A stretch of DNA of 64,000 nt from JAJDZL01 sp965221175. Lineage in GTDB: Bacteria; Pseudomonadota; Gammaproteobacteria; Arenicellales; JAJDZL01. Of the stretch, positions 1-7,973 are shown one piece after another. The notes beneath the pieces are model-generated. The model was not told the origin of the DNA. It searched no databases and saw only the letters and a list, made by a program, of their open reading frames with translations. The stretch spans positions 2,046,001 through 2,110,000 of the forward strand of contig OZ244867.1 in assembly GCA_965221175.1 (NCBI GenBank). Direction: 5' to 3'. How positions within the stretch are numbered: position 1 is the stretch's first letter; every line of letters starts with the position of its first letter. Both the position numbers and the translations under genes were made by a program.

Positions 1-495
1 GCCGACAAATGGGAGAAAACTCTTCCAAATGGCGGTTTTTACTGTTTCAACGATTGTCACGCACTGATGGCTTTTGTCGCTGACGGAAGAGGTGCACAGG
101 CACAAGAAATAATCAACATGCTGAACAAATCTGCTGAGGGAGAGAACTACTCAGCCTGGATGACCCAGCAGGTTGGTTTGCCGGTAGCAAAGGCGCTGAT
201 GGCTTTTGGGGCGGGCATGTATTCGGAAGCGGTCAAACTCTTGTGGAATGTACGTTACACCGCGAACCGATTTGGAGGCAGTCATGCGCAGCGCGATGTG
301 ATTTCGCAAACTCTAATCGAATCGGCGATTCGAGCTAGTCAGTATGACTACGCACGTGCTCTGCTCTCGGAACGAGCTGCACGTAAACCCACAACTCCGC
401 TCACTTGGCAGAATACAGCGCGTGTGATGAGCGCTCTGCAACGCCATGACGAAGCCGAATCCGCAAACAGGCGTGCCCACGAGCTACTGAATTGA
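1..495 (+). CDS. TTC38-like TPR protein, 3' end only (copy A)
   Basis: The gene is cut by the left window edge. It reads in frame from base 1 to a TGA at 493-495, giving 164 residues. They match the C-terminal third of the complete gene at 7974-9353 almost residue for residue, at a constant offset of 8858 bases. The few differences include EIINMLNK here against KMMNMLKK there. The family is the tetratricopeptide-repeat protein 38 group of helical-repeat scaffolds, whose bacterial role is unknown. Similarity between the copies stops at the stop codon, so the 3' flanks are unrelated. Whether this copy is full length upstream cannot be seen. Confidence 0.8.
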   Translation, partial: ADKWEKTLPNGGFYCFNDCHALMAFVADGRGAQAQEIINMLNKSAEGENYSAWMTQQVGLPVAKALMAFGAGMYSEAVKLLWNVRYTANRFGGSHAQRDVISQTLIESAIRASQYDYARALLSERAARKPTTPLTWQNTARVMSALQRHDEAESANRRAHELLN

Positions 496-574
496 AATTT
501 GTGCCAGACGACAAAAAATCCAAACAAATTCAGGGGCGATATCGGACTGAAACAGAATTCAACTTAGCTTGTTA

Positions 575-1081
575 TCAAATTGTCTCTTGGTTTGGGTCAA
601 GATTGTTAAGTCTATCCCTAAGAGGAGTGTTGTCGGAATCATCCAGTATCGTTTCAATCATGGCGCATACACATCCACTGATCGTGGAATACGCCTGCAG
701 AAATGCGTTGTGGACATCATCTTCTGACCCTCTCACTGCTGCAGGGTCCGAAATACTCCAATGTGCAAATATAGGATGAGCTGGCCATACAGGGCATACT
801 TCAGCAGCTGCATTGTCACAGACAGTGACCACGACATCCATGTTTGGTGCGGAATCAACTGCGAATTCATCCCAACTTTTAGATCGAAAATGATCGGTTG
901 AGATGCCCTTTTCCTGAAGCACTTTGATCGTGGTTGGATGTACTTGCCCCTTCGCCTGACTGCCAGCACTAAACGCTTTGAAATGAGTCTTGCCAAGGTG
1001 GTTGAGCAAAGCTTCGGCTAACACGCTACGTGCAGAGTTTCCGGTACAGAGGAACAGTACGTTGTAGAGTTTATTATCCAT
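575..1081 (-). CDS. arsC: Arsenate reductase / low-molecular-weight phosphatase family protein
   Basis: A 168-residue protein of the thioredoxin-coupled ArsC / low-molecular-weight tyrosine phosphatase family. The phosphate-binding loop CTGNSAR (C-x5-R) lies at about residues 12-18. A second cysteine pair, in VCDNAAAEVCP near residue 90, fits the redox-relay cysteines of this ArsC class, which reduces arsenate to arsenite in the cytoplasm. DPA near residue 113 is the expected general-acid loop. Length is about 25 residues beyond the family norm because of an acidic C-terminal tail. No arsR, arsB or acr3 gene is nearby, so it is either an orphan resistance gene or a phosphatase with another substrate. 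Confidence 0.8.
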   Translation of the reverse strand: MDNKLYNVLFLCTGNSARSVLAEALLNHLGKTHFKAFSAGSQAKGQVHPTTIKVLQEKGISTDHFRSKSWDEFAVDSAPNMDVVVTVCDNAAAEVCPVWPAHPIFAHWSISDPAAVRGSEDDVHNAFLQAYSTISGCVCAMIETILDDSDNTPLRDRLNNLDPNQETI

Positions 1082-1103
1082 AGTGCTGACCAGCCTAGAT
1101 TCT

Positions 1104-1740
1104 TTAGTCCACTTCCAGAGTTAGGTTTTCCGGCAACTTCATATTGTTGATAACTGATTTATCGCTACGGAAATTCCGTAGGAATTGGAGTGGCGATAAA
1201 CCGCCGAGCGGTCCGTGTGAACGAATTTCATTGTATCTCCTGTACCATTCATAGGAATATATTCGAAGGTCTGCGCATTGATCCAGCATTCCGCCTGAAG
1301 CGTAGCGAAAGGCGGAATGCTGGATCGGAAACTCAACAACAGGACCCCGTAAAATAATTTCGAACATCCTCCAGCCACTACCGGGTGAGAGCTTTCATCT
1401 GCGCCAATGTCAGAAAACATCAGCGGTTCAGGAAAGTCGTTCTGAAGATGCTGTTGAAACTCTAGATAAATGGACTTTGCCAAGGGCTTCCTGGATCAAT
1501 ATAGTGGGTGCCAATCCCATGCTCCAAGAGCCATTTCTTCACTTAGCGGGCCATAATCTGCTTGAGTTGCGCATTGTCATGCTGCAACTCCTTCAGACGC
1601 CGAACTTCCAACACCGTCATGCCGCCTAATTTGTTCCGCCAGCGATACAAAGTCTGCTCGCTAATCTAGGGTTTCCTGCAGACATTATTCCTATAAAACT
1701 GCAATTGGCGATCTGCATCCTCGATAGTCTCAGGTGTCTA
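1104..1740 (-). pseudogene. Decayed IS3-family transposase (orfA and orfB remnants)
   Basis: Reading right to left, the minus strand first encodes an IS3-type OrfA C-terminus (YRWRNKLGGM followed by a leucine-zipper-like LKELQHDNAQLK, about 1690-1560). It then jumps to the 3' part of an OrfB integrase (WLLEHGIGTHYIDPGSPW, about 1535-1480) and ends with its C-terminus (YRRYNEIRSHGPLGGLSP, about 1255-1170). The stretch between OrfA and late OrfB is deleted. The conserved glutamate after the PGSPW region is replaced by a stop codon, and further stops and frameshifts follow. A palindromic insert sits inside it at 1280-1326. The element is dead. Confidence 0.75.
1280..1326. repeat. Perfect 16-bp inverted repeat hairpin
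   Basis: The arms GATCCAGCATTCCGCC (1280-1295) and GGCGGAATGCTGGATC (1311-1326) are exact reverse complements around a 15-base spacer. It lies inside the IS3 remnant and is not part of the transposase sequence, so it looks like a small palindromic insert of the REP type. No second copy was noticed in the window. Confidence 0.7.
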
Positions 1741-2136
1741 AATTTTTATGGCAAATTTCGAAGATTTGATATCGGTACCGTAACCTCTGTTGTATTCAGT
1801 GCTGAATTTTCGAGCTAACCGGTTTGCTGTAGTGGCATAAGGCCTGCTTTCAGTCTTTTATATGCCTTGCCACCTTTCAACTTGTGTCGAAAGAGTCGCA
1901 TATTCCCTCAGAAGAACCTCAGAAGAGCGGGCTATAATTTCTCTAACTGTGCTGCGCAGTATATTATTAGGGTCAAATAATTTTTAATCAAAATGTAACG
2001 TCGTTGCATTTTGAAGCAATTGCATGCTTTACCCGTGAAACTATTTACTAGAAGTTCCGATTTGTTCACAGGTCCGATTGAAATGTCTACTAATTTAGGG
2101 ACTACTCCGTATTTAACCTCGATTACCAGGATTTCA
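1741..2136. other. Intergenic stretch with no recognised gene
   Basis: AT-rich sequence between the IS3 remnant and the tRNA fragment. A minus-strand open frame of 73 codons at 1932-2153 has no recognisable domain or clear ribosome binding site, and I do not call it a gene. Confidence 0.4.
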
Positions 2137-2186
2137 GTAGATTCACAATCCATTGGTTGAAGGTTCGAGTCCTTCCGGGCCCACCA
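2137..2186 (+). other. tRNA 3'-end fragment (possible attachment site)
   Basis: The sequence reads as the 3' half of a tRNA. It has a 7-base loop TTCACAA (2142-2148), variable loop TGGTT, a perfect T arm GAAGG-TTCGAGT-CCTTC (2159-2175), acceptor strand CGGGCCC, discriminator A and encoded CCA (2184-2186). The expected 5' acceptor strand (GGGCCCG) is absent upstream, so it is not a complete tRNA. The triplet in the anticodon position is CAC, and overall it resembles the tRNA-Ile2/Met (CAT) type. Truncated tRNA 3' ends are the usual trace of tRNA-targeting integrative elements, so this may be an island border. Confidence 0.6.
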
Positions 2187-2452
2187 AATTCTGCGTCATC
2201 TCATAACCTCGACTCAATGCGGGAGCCAAAGTATGCTGTCCATTAGGAAAAACCTTGTTGCACAGGAACAAACATACCTCTTCCCTAAATTTCGAGTACA
2301 TCACGTAAACGAGTTAGTGCAACATCATGAGCGCGTACACTCATCTGTCGTATGTTGTGCAATTTCCACTGAATCGCTGGCAATTGATCGATGCCCTCGA
2401 AAGGCAGTTGAGTCCAGTCAGGTTCGCCTTGTTTGACCGACAGCAAGAATTT

Positions 2453-3190
2453 TCACTCATTTTCTGACAGAGCTGTTGCCGCCCAATCGAAAAGCTGAAC
2501 TCTAGCAGCTTCGAGTTCACACAATTCGATCGGTTGATCCGTCATGCCCGAGAAGTGTTGTGTAAACAGATCTTCAAGCGGCTTTCGATTCGGAGCCAAG
2601 AGTTCTGCAATTGGACGATTGTGCCCCGCCAGATAGACTACGAATGCGTGACGAATCTCGTCAGGTATTGTCCCCTCAGTTTGAAGACGCATGACATCGA
2701 ATAGATCGCGTGGATGCTGGCGATCCAGTGCTGCGCAAAGTTTGCTACCATATAAATCTGCGGTAGCCAACCGGAGAACCTGCACGAAAAGTTTGTACTG
2801 TTGCTGTGCCGCTGAGCAAAGGTTGCTCTCGACGGGTGTCAGCAAGCTGCCACGCACGATTGTGCTTATTTCCACTTTGACTTGTGCACCACGTACGGAG
2901 ACAAGCAACTTGAGTGTGTCGCTATGGAGTTGAACCTGCGCTCGTGAGATCGTTCGACGAATATTCTCTGCGACAGTTGTCAATCCAGAACGAATGTTGT
3001 CAAGAGCGGTCTCGCGATCGGTGACTGGCAAGTACGTAAGGTCAATGTCCACGGAAACTCTCGGCATGTTCTGATAAAACAAATTAATCGCAGTTCCTCC
3101 CTTTAATGCGAAATAGGGAACTTGAGCAACCGCCGGGAGGCAACGGATCAGCAGCTCCACTTGGGTTCTATAAATATCGGACGGTGCCAT
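2453..3190 (-). CDS. abiEii: AbiEii-type nucleotidyltransferase toxin
   Basis: A 245-residue protein of the AbiEii/AbiGii toxin family, the toxin of type IV toxin-antitoxin systems that act in abortive phage infection. Near residue 30 it has KGGTAINLFY followed by SVDIDLTYLP, matching the nucleotidyltransferase signature of a glycine-rich turn and paired aspartates that bind metal and nucleotide. The remainder is the helical C-terminal half. It starts 8 bases after the end of the antitoxin gene, so the two are one transcription unit in the usual antitoxin-first order. Confidence 0.88.
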   Translation of the reverse strand: MAPSDIYRTQVELLIRCLPAVAQVPYFALKGGTAINLFYQNMPRVSVDIDLTYLPVTDRETALDNIRSGLTTVAENIRRTISRAQVQLHSDTLKLLVSVRGAQVKVEISTIVRGSLLTPVESNLCSAAQQQYKLFVQVLRLATADLYGSKLCAALDRQHPRDLFDVMRLQTEGTIPDEIRHAFVVYLAGHNRPIAELLAPNRKPLEDLFTQHFSGMTDQPIELCELEAARVQLFDWAATALSENE

Positions 3191-3198
3191 GACTTCTT

Positions 3199-3954
3199 CT
3201 ATAACTGGACTGGATCCGCCACGACCAAGTCGTACTTGTTATCTAGTCGCCCGCCAGCGTGGATGCTTCGTCGTCCGGATCCGAAATCAACGTTCGACAA
3301 ATCGAGATGTGACAGCCACGAGTGGCCAAGTTGCTCGGCGGCGTGCATGAACAGCCGTTTGGTTTTGACTGATGTACAGTTCTCAAGCAACCGCTGCACA
3401 ACCTGCGGGCGAAGGGTAGTCAACGACTCCATGACCAACAGTGCTTCCTCGTAGGATTGTCGCTTCGGCACAAGATACAACATTTCGAAAGCCGCCCGTT
3501 CCAAGGTCGTGATCGCGAGTTTGACACCTTCAACCTCGACAATTGAGGTACATTCGTTGCCTTTGTCGAAGATACCACTTGTCACGAGCACAACAGCCTG
3601 CGACCACTGGTGACGCATGAACCAGGACGGAAGTTTGATTCCGGGTTTACCGAACAAGATGATCCGGCGTCCTCCAAGCGCCAAGTAGTGCGCGTATCCG
3701 TGGAGTTCCATGGCCGTTATTGCACCGGGGTGCACATCGAGCCCCAGTTGTGTTTGGAGAGCATGGACTCCCCCGGGCCAATCTACGGATGTTCCCGCTC
3801 GTACGTAGGCGCCATGGCCCAACCGCTTCAACCAACCGGATTGGACGTATTTATCAGCAAGCCGATGGTCTACCCCTTCGCTTCTCAGCCAACGTAGGGT
3901 TGCAACAGTTCGGGTTGGCCACTTCTGTAGCACACGGTTTATTTTGGAACTCAT
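3199..3954 (-). CDS. abiEi: AbiEi-family antitoxin
   Basis: A 251-residue protein with the AbiEi layout. An N-terminal winged helix (about residues 10-60, with GWLKRLGHGAYVRAG) is followed by the AbiEi core, and the C-terminal NVDFGSGRR ... GGRLDNKYDLVV is a hallmark of the family. AbiEi proteins repress their own operon by binding inverted repeats in the promoter and counteract AbiEii without a stable complex. The upstream region 3955-4075 is AT-rich and presumably holds the promoter, but I could not define an operator pair. The two-gene unit looks intact. Confidence 0.87.
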   Translation of the reverse strand: MSSKINRVLQKWPTRTVATLRWLRSEGVDHRLADKYVQSGWLKRLGHGAYVRAGTSVDWPGGVHALQTQLGLDVHPGAITAMELHGYAHYLALGGRRIILFGKPGIKLPSWFMRHQWSQAVVLVTSGIFDKGNECTSIVEVEGVKLAITTLERAAFEMLYLVPKRQSYEEALLVMESLTTLRPQVVQRLLENCTSVKTKRLFMHAAEQLGHSWLSHLDLSNVDFGSGRRSIHAGGRLDNKYDLVVADPVQL

Positions 3955-4411
3955 TTGATTGTTTGTTACGCCTTTGGGGATTCAATATATATTTCAAAGA
4001 TGTTAGCATTTAGTTTATTTAAAGTCAAATATATCGCCTTTAACACGGCATAATAGATTTGGAATAAACTAAATATTTGAATGTCGGTAATTCAGGGCTG
4101 CGATTTATTTATAAGCAGGTGTCGAATTTGATTAACTCAAATTCGTTGATCTGCGCTGCACATAGTGGTAATTTTTCACTCTTGATCTCGGCTTGCAATA
4201 GATGGCAATTGGGTTGTCTCAGTTCGAAATGTCCCCCGAATCTTTGGCCAAGAAATTATCACCAGCGTCAATAACCGTAGCTGCCACCGCCAATCGTCTC
4301 CAGCTTCATTCCGAATTCTGTCCTGCTGAAGTATATGTAAAGGCATGTTCGAGAAATTTATGAATAAATTGACATGAATGGTCAAATTGAATAGAAGAAT
4401 CATTAAGGACT
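3955..4411. other. Intergenic stretch, no recognised gene
   Basis: AT-rich leader of the AbiE operon, which points away to the left, followed by sequence with only short unconvincing frames. No domain, RNA or repeat was recognised before the duplicated block at 4412. Confidence 0.4.
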
Positions 4412-4658
4412 ACTGTTGTGTAAATCCAAAATACACCGAAATCTAGACAATCTGCCGGCAGTCAGCAGATTCCCTCGATGGCCGAGGTAGCTGTTACCAG
4501 GTGAATGGCCGGTCCAGTCCTGCCATCTTCACACCGGTAAAGTCAGAAGCTTCAAATGACAGAGCTCGCAAGTCTTCAGTTTCAAGGTTATGTTACAGAT
4601 GACTTCCCACATGCTTTCGCCAGCATGGTGATTTCCATCGCCATAGCGGTTAGAAAGA
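4412..4658 (-). repeat. Duplicated block, copy A (glutamate-synthase gene fragment)
   Basis: About 247 bases that align in direct orientation with 7377-7623, with scattered substitutions and no large gaps visible by eye. Copy B retains a readable minus-strand fragment of a glutamate-synthase-like protein. In copy A the same frame is more damaged, with only short readable pieces. Similarity ends at GGTTAGAAA on the right. The two copies bracket the restriction-modification genes. Confidence 0.75.
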
Positions 4659-5137
4659 AAGCGTCCAAATTGTAGAGTTTGGTCTATCAATAGCAACTCA
4701 ATACAACGAATATTCACTGGTGATCCGTTCTTCCGGAATTTATTCCAGCAACTCCGTTTCAGTTCAGTATTTAGATAGATTTTGTATCTCAATAACGCTC
4801 ATTACTTATCTGTGGAATTTTCGCGCGAGAAGTGCAATTGCGCGGTTTTTCTGCCAATTCTCGGCGAAGACGATATACGAGAATTGAGAAAATTGAATAT
4901 ACTAGCTATATTCACAGAACATTCCAAGAACTACTTTCTTCACAATAAATTTGGCATTCTATACACACAATTCAGAGGATCGAAACAACACTCGAACTAT
5001 AACCGCCCCAGCAAATTGCTACATAAAGTGACCGGTTCGAGGACGTACAATTTAACCCTATTCATTTTTATTATCCATGCCAGATTGTACTGTTATTTGA
5101 TTGGTTAATTTAACAACAAATATGTACGTAAGTATTC
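4659..5137. other. AT-rich leader upstream of the restriction-modification genes
   Basis: About 480 bases of AT-rich DNA. A plus-strand frame at 4782-5108 has no recognisable domain and ends just before the first methylase. It is more likely leader DNA than a gene. The promoter for the methylase operon should lie here, but no operator or C-box was identified. Confidence 0.35.
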
Positions 5138-5929
5138 ATGCCCTGTAAGTCGCACTACTTCAAATTCGAAGATATTACCATATACCAAGCTGATGTTCTG
5201 AGGTCTAGGAAAGTAGCGAGTTCATCGGTTGATCTGATCATTACATCACCTCCATACAATGTTGATATTCATTACAAATCCAATCAAGATAATCTCTCCT
5301 ACAGTGAGTATTTGCAATTCACTAAAAAGTGGCTTGCCAAGTGCTACAGAATAGCTCGAGACGATGGTAGAATTTGCTTAAACATCCCACTCGACAAGAA
5401 CAAAGGCGGTCAACAAGCAGTTTATGCCGATATTACGAAAATTGCAAAAAGTGTCGGTTGGAACTACTATTGGTCAATCGTGTGGAATGAAGGAAATATT
5501 TCTCGCAGAACTGCTTGGGGGTCTTGGATGTCTGCTTCTGCACCTTACGTCATCGCTCCGGTAGAAATGGTAGTAATTTTCTACAAAAAATACTGGAAAC
5601 GAAACGCGAAATGCTCTGTGGAAGACATAACTGAGCAAGAATATAAGGATTGGACAACCGGTGTTTGGACGTTCAATGGACAAACTAAAAAGGGTGCCGG
5701 TGGGCATCCAGCGCCATTTCCAATTGAATTACCGCGAAGGTGCTTAAAATTATTTAGTTTTGTTGGTGACACTATTTTGGATCCTTTCCTCGGTAGCGGC
5801 ACTACACTAATCGCAGCATATCAAAACAAGCGCAAAGGCGTTGGAATTGAATTGGATAAGAGTTATTGCAACATTGCTATTCAGAGGCTACAGAATGAAG
5901 CAAAGATTTATCAACAATCTCTGTTGTAA
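5138..5929 (+). CDS. Site-specific DNA methyltransferase (beta class), first of pair
   Basis: A 263-residue methyltransferase. Catalytic motif IV TSPPYN is at about residues 36-41 and the AdoMet-binding motif I DPFLGSGTT near residue 220. This order (IV before I) places it in the beta group, and the SPPY form is the one usual in N4-cytosine enzymes, though N6-adenine activity cannot be excluded. The closely related second methylase follows after 37 bases and an HNH nuclease after that, giving a compact type II restriction-modification operon. Two methylases in one unit usually means an asymmetric recognition site, one enzyme per strand. Confidence 0.9.
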   Translation: MPCKSHYFKFEDITIYQADVLRSRKVASSSVDLIITSPPYNVDIHYKSNQDNLSYSEYLQFTKKWLAKCYRIARDDGRICLNIPLDKNKGGQQAVYADITKIAKSVGWNYYWSIVWNEGNISRRTAWGSWMSASAPYVIAPVEMVVIFYKKYWKRNAKCSVEDITEQEYKDWTTGVWTFNGQTKKGAGGHPAPFPIELPRRCLKLFSFVGDTILDPFLGSGTTLIAAYQNKRKGVGIELDKSYCNIAIQRLQNEAKIYQQSLL

Positions 5930-5966
5930 ATTTTAAGAGGTTTTACGATTGCAATTGAATGTGAAG

Positions 5967-6758
5967 ATGGAATCTCATTTCTACAACGAAAAAGAAATCG
6001 TCATTTACCAAGCCGATTTTTTAAATTCAACAGACATTCCAAATTCATCTATTGACCTCATAATCACATCACCTCCTTACAATTCAGATAATCGTTACAA
6101 ATCCAATGGCGATGAGTCGTACGAAGAGTATCTCAAATTCACGGAAAAATGGATTAAGAGATGTTACAGGCTAGCGAAAGACGATGGTAGGTTTTGTCTA
6201 AACATACCACTTGATGAAAATAATGTACCGCACCGCTCGGTATGTGCTGACATTACAAACATCGCAAAAAAAATCGGCTGGCACTACCATTCAACGGTAA
6301 TTTGCAAAAATGAAATACTGTCGCCAAAGACATCTGGAATTTGTTCCACACCTGCATCGCATAATGGCGCTCACTTTCCTGTCGAAGTAATTCTGATTCT
6401 GTATAAAAAATATTGGAAGAAAATCAATGGACGAAGAGAGAACGACATAACAAAACAAGAATTCATGGATTGGACTAACGGAATTTGGACATTCAATAAC
6501 CAATTGCGAATTTATTCTAATGTACGTTTCATATCGTTTCCAGACGAGTTGCCTCGTCGGTGTATAAAACTATTTAGTTTTGTTGGTGATACCGTTCTTG
6601 ATCCATTTCTAAGAAATGGGGCAACACTTGTTGCTGCCTTGTCGAACAATCGCAAAGGAATAGGAGTTGAGGCAGATGTGCAAAATTGCAAAATAGCGGT
6701 TCAACGTCTACAACAAAATGTGAAATTTAATAGTAATAGTTGTGTCGAAATCACATAA
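5967..6758 (+). CDS. DNA methyltransferase paralogue with altered AdoMet motif
   Basis: A paralogue of the preceding gene of about the same length, 263 residues from the ATG chosen here. A TTG at 5949 would add six residues. Catalytic TSPPYN is intact. Motif I reads DPFLRNGAT in place of DPFLGSGTT, so the glycine and serine of the AdoMet loop are replaced. Other family blocks (ELPRRCIKLFSFVGDTVLDPF) are kept, and there is no frameshift. It may be a decaying methylase, an enzyme with weakened cofactor binding, or a specificity partner for the first. It lies 13 bases before the nuclease gene. Confidence 0.85.
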   Translation: MESHFYNEKEIVIYQADFLNSTDIPNSSIDLIITSPPYNSDNRYKSNGDESYEEYLKFTEKWIKRCYRLAKDDGRFCLNIPLDENNVPHRSVCADITNIAKKIGWHYHSTVICKNEILSPKTSGICSTPASHNGAHFPVEVILILYKKYWKKINGRRENDITKQEFMDWTNGIWTFNNQLRIYSNVRFISFPDELPRRCIKLFSFVGDTVLDPFLRNGATLVAALSNNRKGIGVEADVQNCKIAVQRLQQNVKFNSNSCVEIT

Positions 6759-6771
6759 ATTGAGATAGATA

Positions 6772-7368
6772 ATGATGAAAAAGCAAACACAATCAGAGTT
6801 GCTTTTAGAGTATTACGAAGAAAATCCTGATAGAGATATTCCTCATGCTGAAATTGTCGATTGGGCAACTGAAAAGTGGTTTGAACGCAATGGCACAGTA
6901 TTTCGAGATCCCGATAGAGGAATAAGAAAACTTCATCAAGAAGGCTTCCTGAAAAAGGTGCAAAAAGGTGTATATCGATACAGTACGAACAATTTGATGC
7001 AAAGAATCGAATTACAGAGAATGACCAATTTTACTGCGCAACAGAAAGAAGAAATACTCAAGCGCGATGGCTACAAATGCAGCGTGTGTGGCGCTTGTCG
7101 GAATGAGGGAGTCGAATTACATGTTGACCACATCAAGCCTATGTATTATGGAGGAGAAGCAAAAATCGAGAATGGTCAAGTACTCTGCGGGCGACATAAT
7201 TATCTAAAGAAAAATTTTGAACAGACCACGCTTGGGAAAAAATTATTCATTAACTTGTACAGATTGGCAAAAGTTAATGACGACAACACTCTAATTAATT
7301 TCTGCTGCGAAATACGAGACTTATATGAAAAATATGACATAGATGGTCATATTGAGTGGAAAGAATAA
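6772..7368 (+). CDS. HNH restriction endonuclease with N-terminal winged helix
   Basis: A 198-residue protein in two parts. Residues 1-75 look like a winged-helix DNA-binding domain (AEIVDWATEKWFERNG ... GFLKKVQKGVYRY). Residues 85-150 are an HNH nuclease with the CSVCG zinc knuckle, ELHVDHIKP, ENGQVLC and GRHN, containing the catalytic His, Asn and His. It follows the two methylases closely in the same direction, so it is the likely restriction partner that cuts unmethylated DNA. A regulatory HNH protein is less likely given the operon. The recognition sequence cannot be predicted. Confidence 0.88.
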   Translation: MMKKQTQSELLLEYYEENPDRDIPHAEIVDWATEKWFERNGTVFRDPDRGIRKLHQEGFLKKVQKGVYRYSTNNLMQRIELQRMTNFTAQQKEEILKRDGYKCSVCGACRNEGVELHVDHIKPMYYGGEAKIENGQVLCGRHNYLKKNFEQTTLGKKLFINLYRLAKVNDDNTLINFCCEIRDLYEKYDIDGHIEWKE

Positions 7369-7376
7369 TTGTGGAA

Positions 7377-7623
7377 ATCTGTTGTGTATATTCAATTTAC
7401 ACCGAAAGCTGGATGACCTGTCGGTAGTCAGCAGATTCCCTCGATGACCGAGATAACTGTTACCAGGTGAATGGCCGGTTCAGTCCTGCCATCTTCACAC
7501 CGGTAAAGGCAGAAGCTTCAAATGACAGAACTCGCAAGTCTTCGGTTTCAAGATTGTGCACCGAAGATTTTCCGCACGCTTTCGCCAACATGGTAATTTC
7601 CATCGCCATCTCGGTTAGAAATC
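7377..7623 (-). repeat. Duplicated block, copy B
   Basis: Direct-repeat partner of 4412-4658. It begins nine bases after the end of the HNH nuclease gene and covers the C-terminal part of the glutamate-synthase-like fragment. Beyond GGTTAGAAA the copies diverge, and copy B continues into more of the same gene, so B is closer to the original. Confidence 0.75.
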
Positions 7624-7825
7624 GATAAACCCGCTCCACACCAGCAGCTATATTCATGCGCTTTTCCAGTTTGGCATCTTGCGTCGCAATCCCGACTGGA
7701 CACAGTCCAGTGTGACAGTGACGGCAGGAACCGGGCGAGGTTCCAAGTGCTGCATAGTCTTCCCCATATCGCGGAGAGTTGCACCCAAGCGCAATCATGG
7801 CCGCGTTGCCAATCTTGACAATTCG
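7460..7825 (-). pseudogene. C-terminal fragment of an FMN-binding glutamate-synthase-like protein
   Basis: The minus strand encodes a piece of the glutamate synthase (GltB-type) central/FMN domain. It contains IGNAAMIALGCNSPRYGEDY, GTSPGSCRHCHTGLCPVGIA (the conserved cysteine cluster of this family) and MLAKACGKSSVHNLETEDL, ending near 7460. Upstream codons run into an in-frame stop at about 7835 and the rest of the roughly 500-residue protein is missing. This is a truncated pseudogene left between the restriction-modification genes and the TTC38-like gene. Confidence 0.75.
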
Positions 7826-7973
7826 GAGATTTTACCGCAGGAGTTGGGGTGAGAGAATATGGAACGGCCGAGCGGTTCAAGATCGGAACTCGCTCGAAAC
7901 TCGGCCTGGGCGACTCGCCATCCGGACGTTGAATATTGAAGAAACATAAAACTGGAATAAGGAGGAATCCGAT

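Noticed and set aside
2233..2436. Plus-strand frame of 67 codons between the tRNA fragment and AbiE
   Set aside because: No domain, no convincing ribosome binding site and composition like the flanking non-coding DNA.
4782..5108. Plus-strand frame of 108 codons before the first methylase
   Set aside because: Low-complexity AT-rich coding with no recognisable motif. More likely leader DNA. A C protein would show a helix-turn-helix, which is absent.
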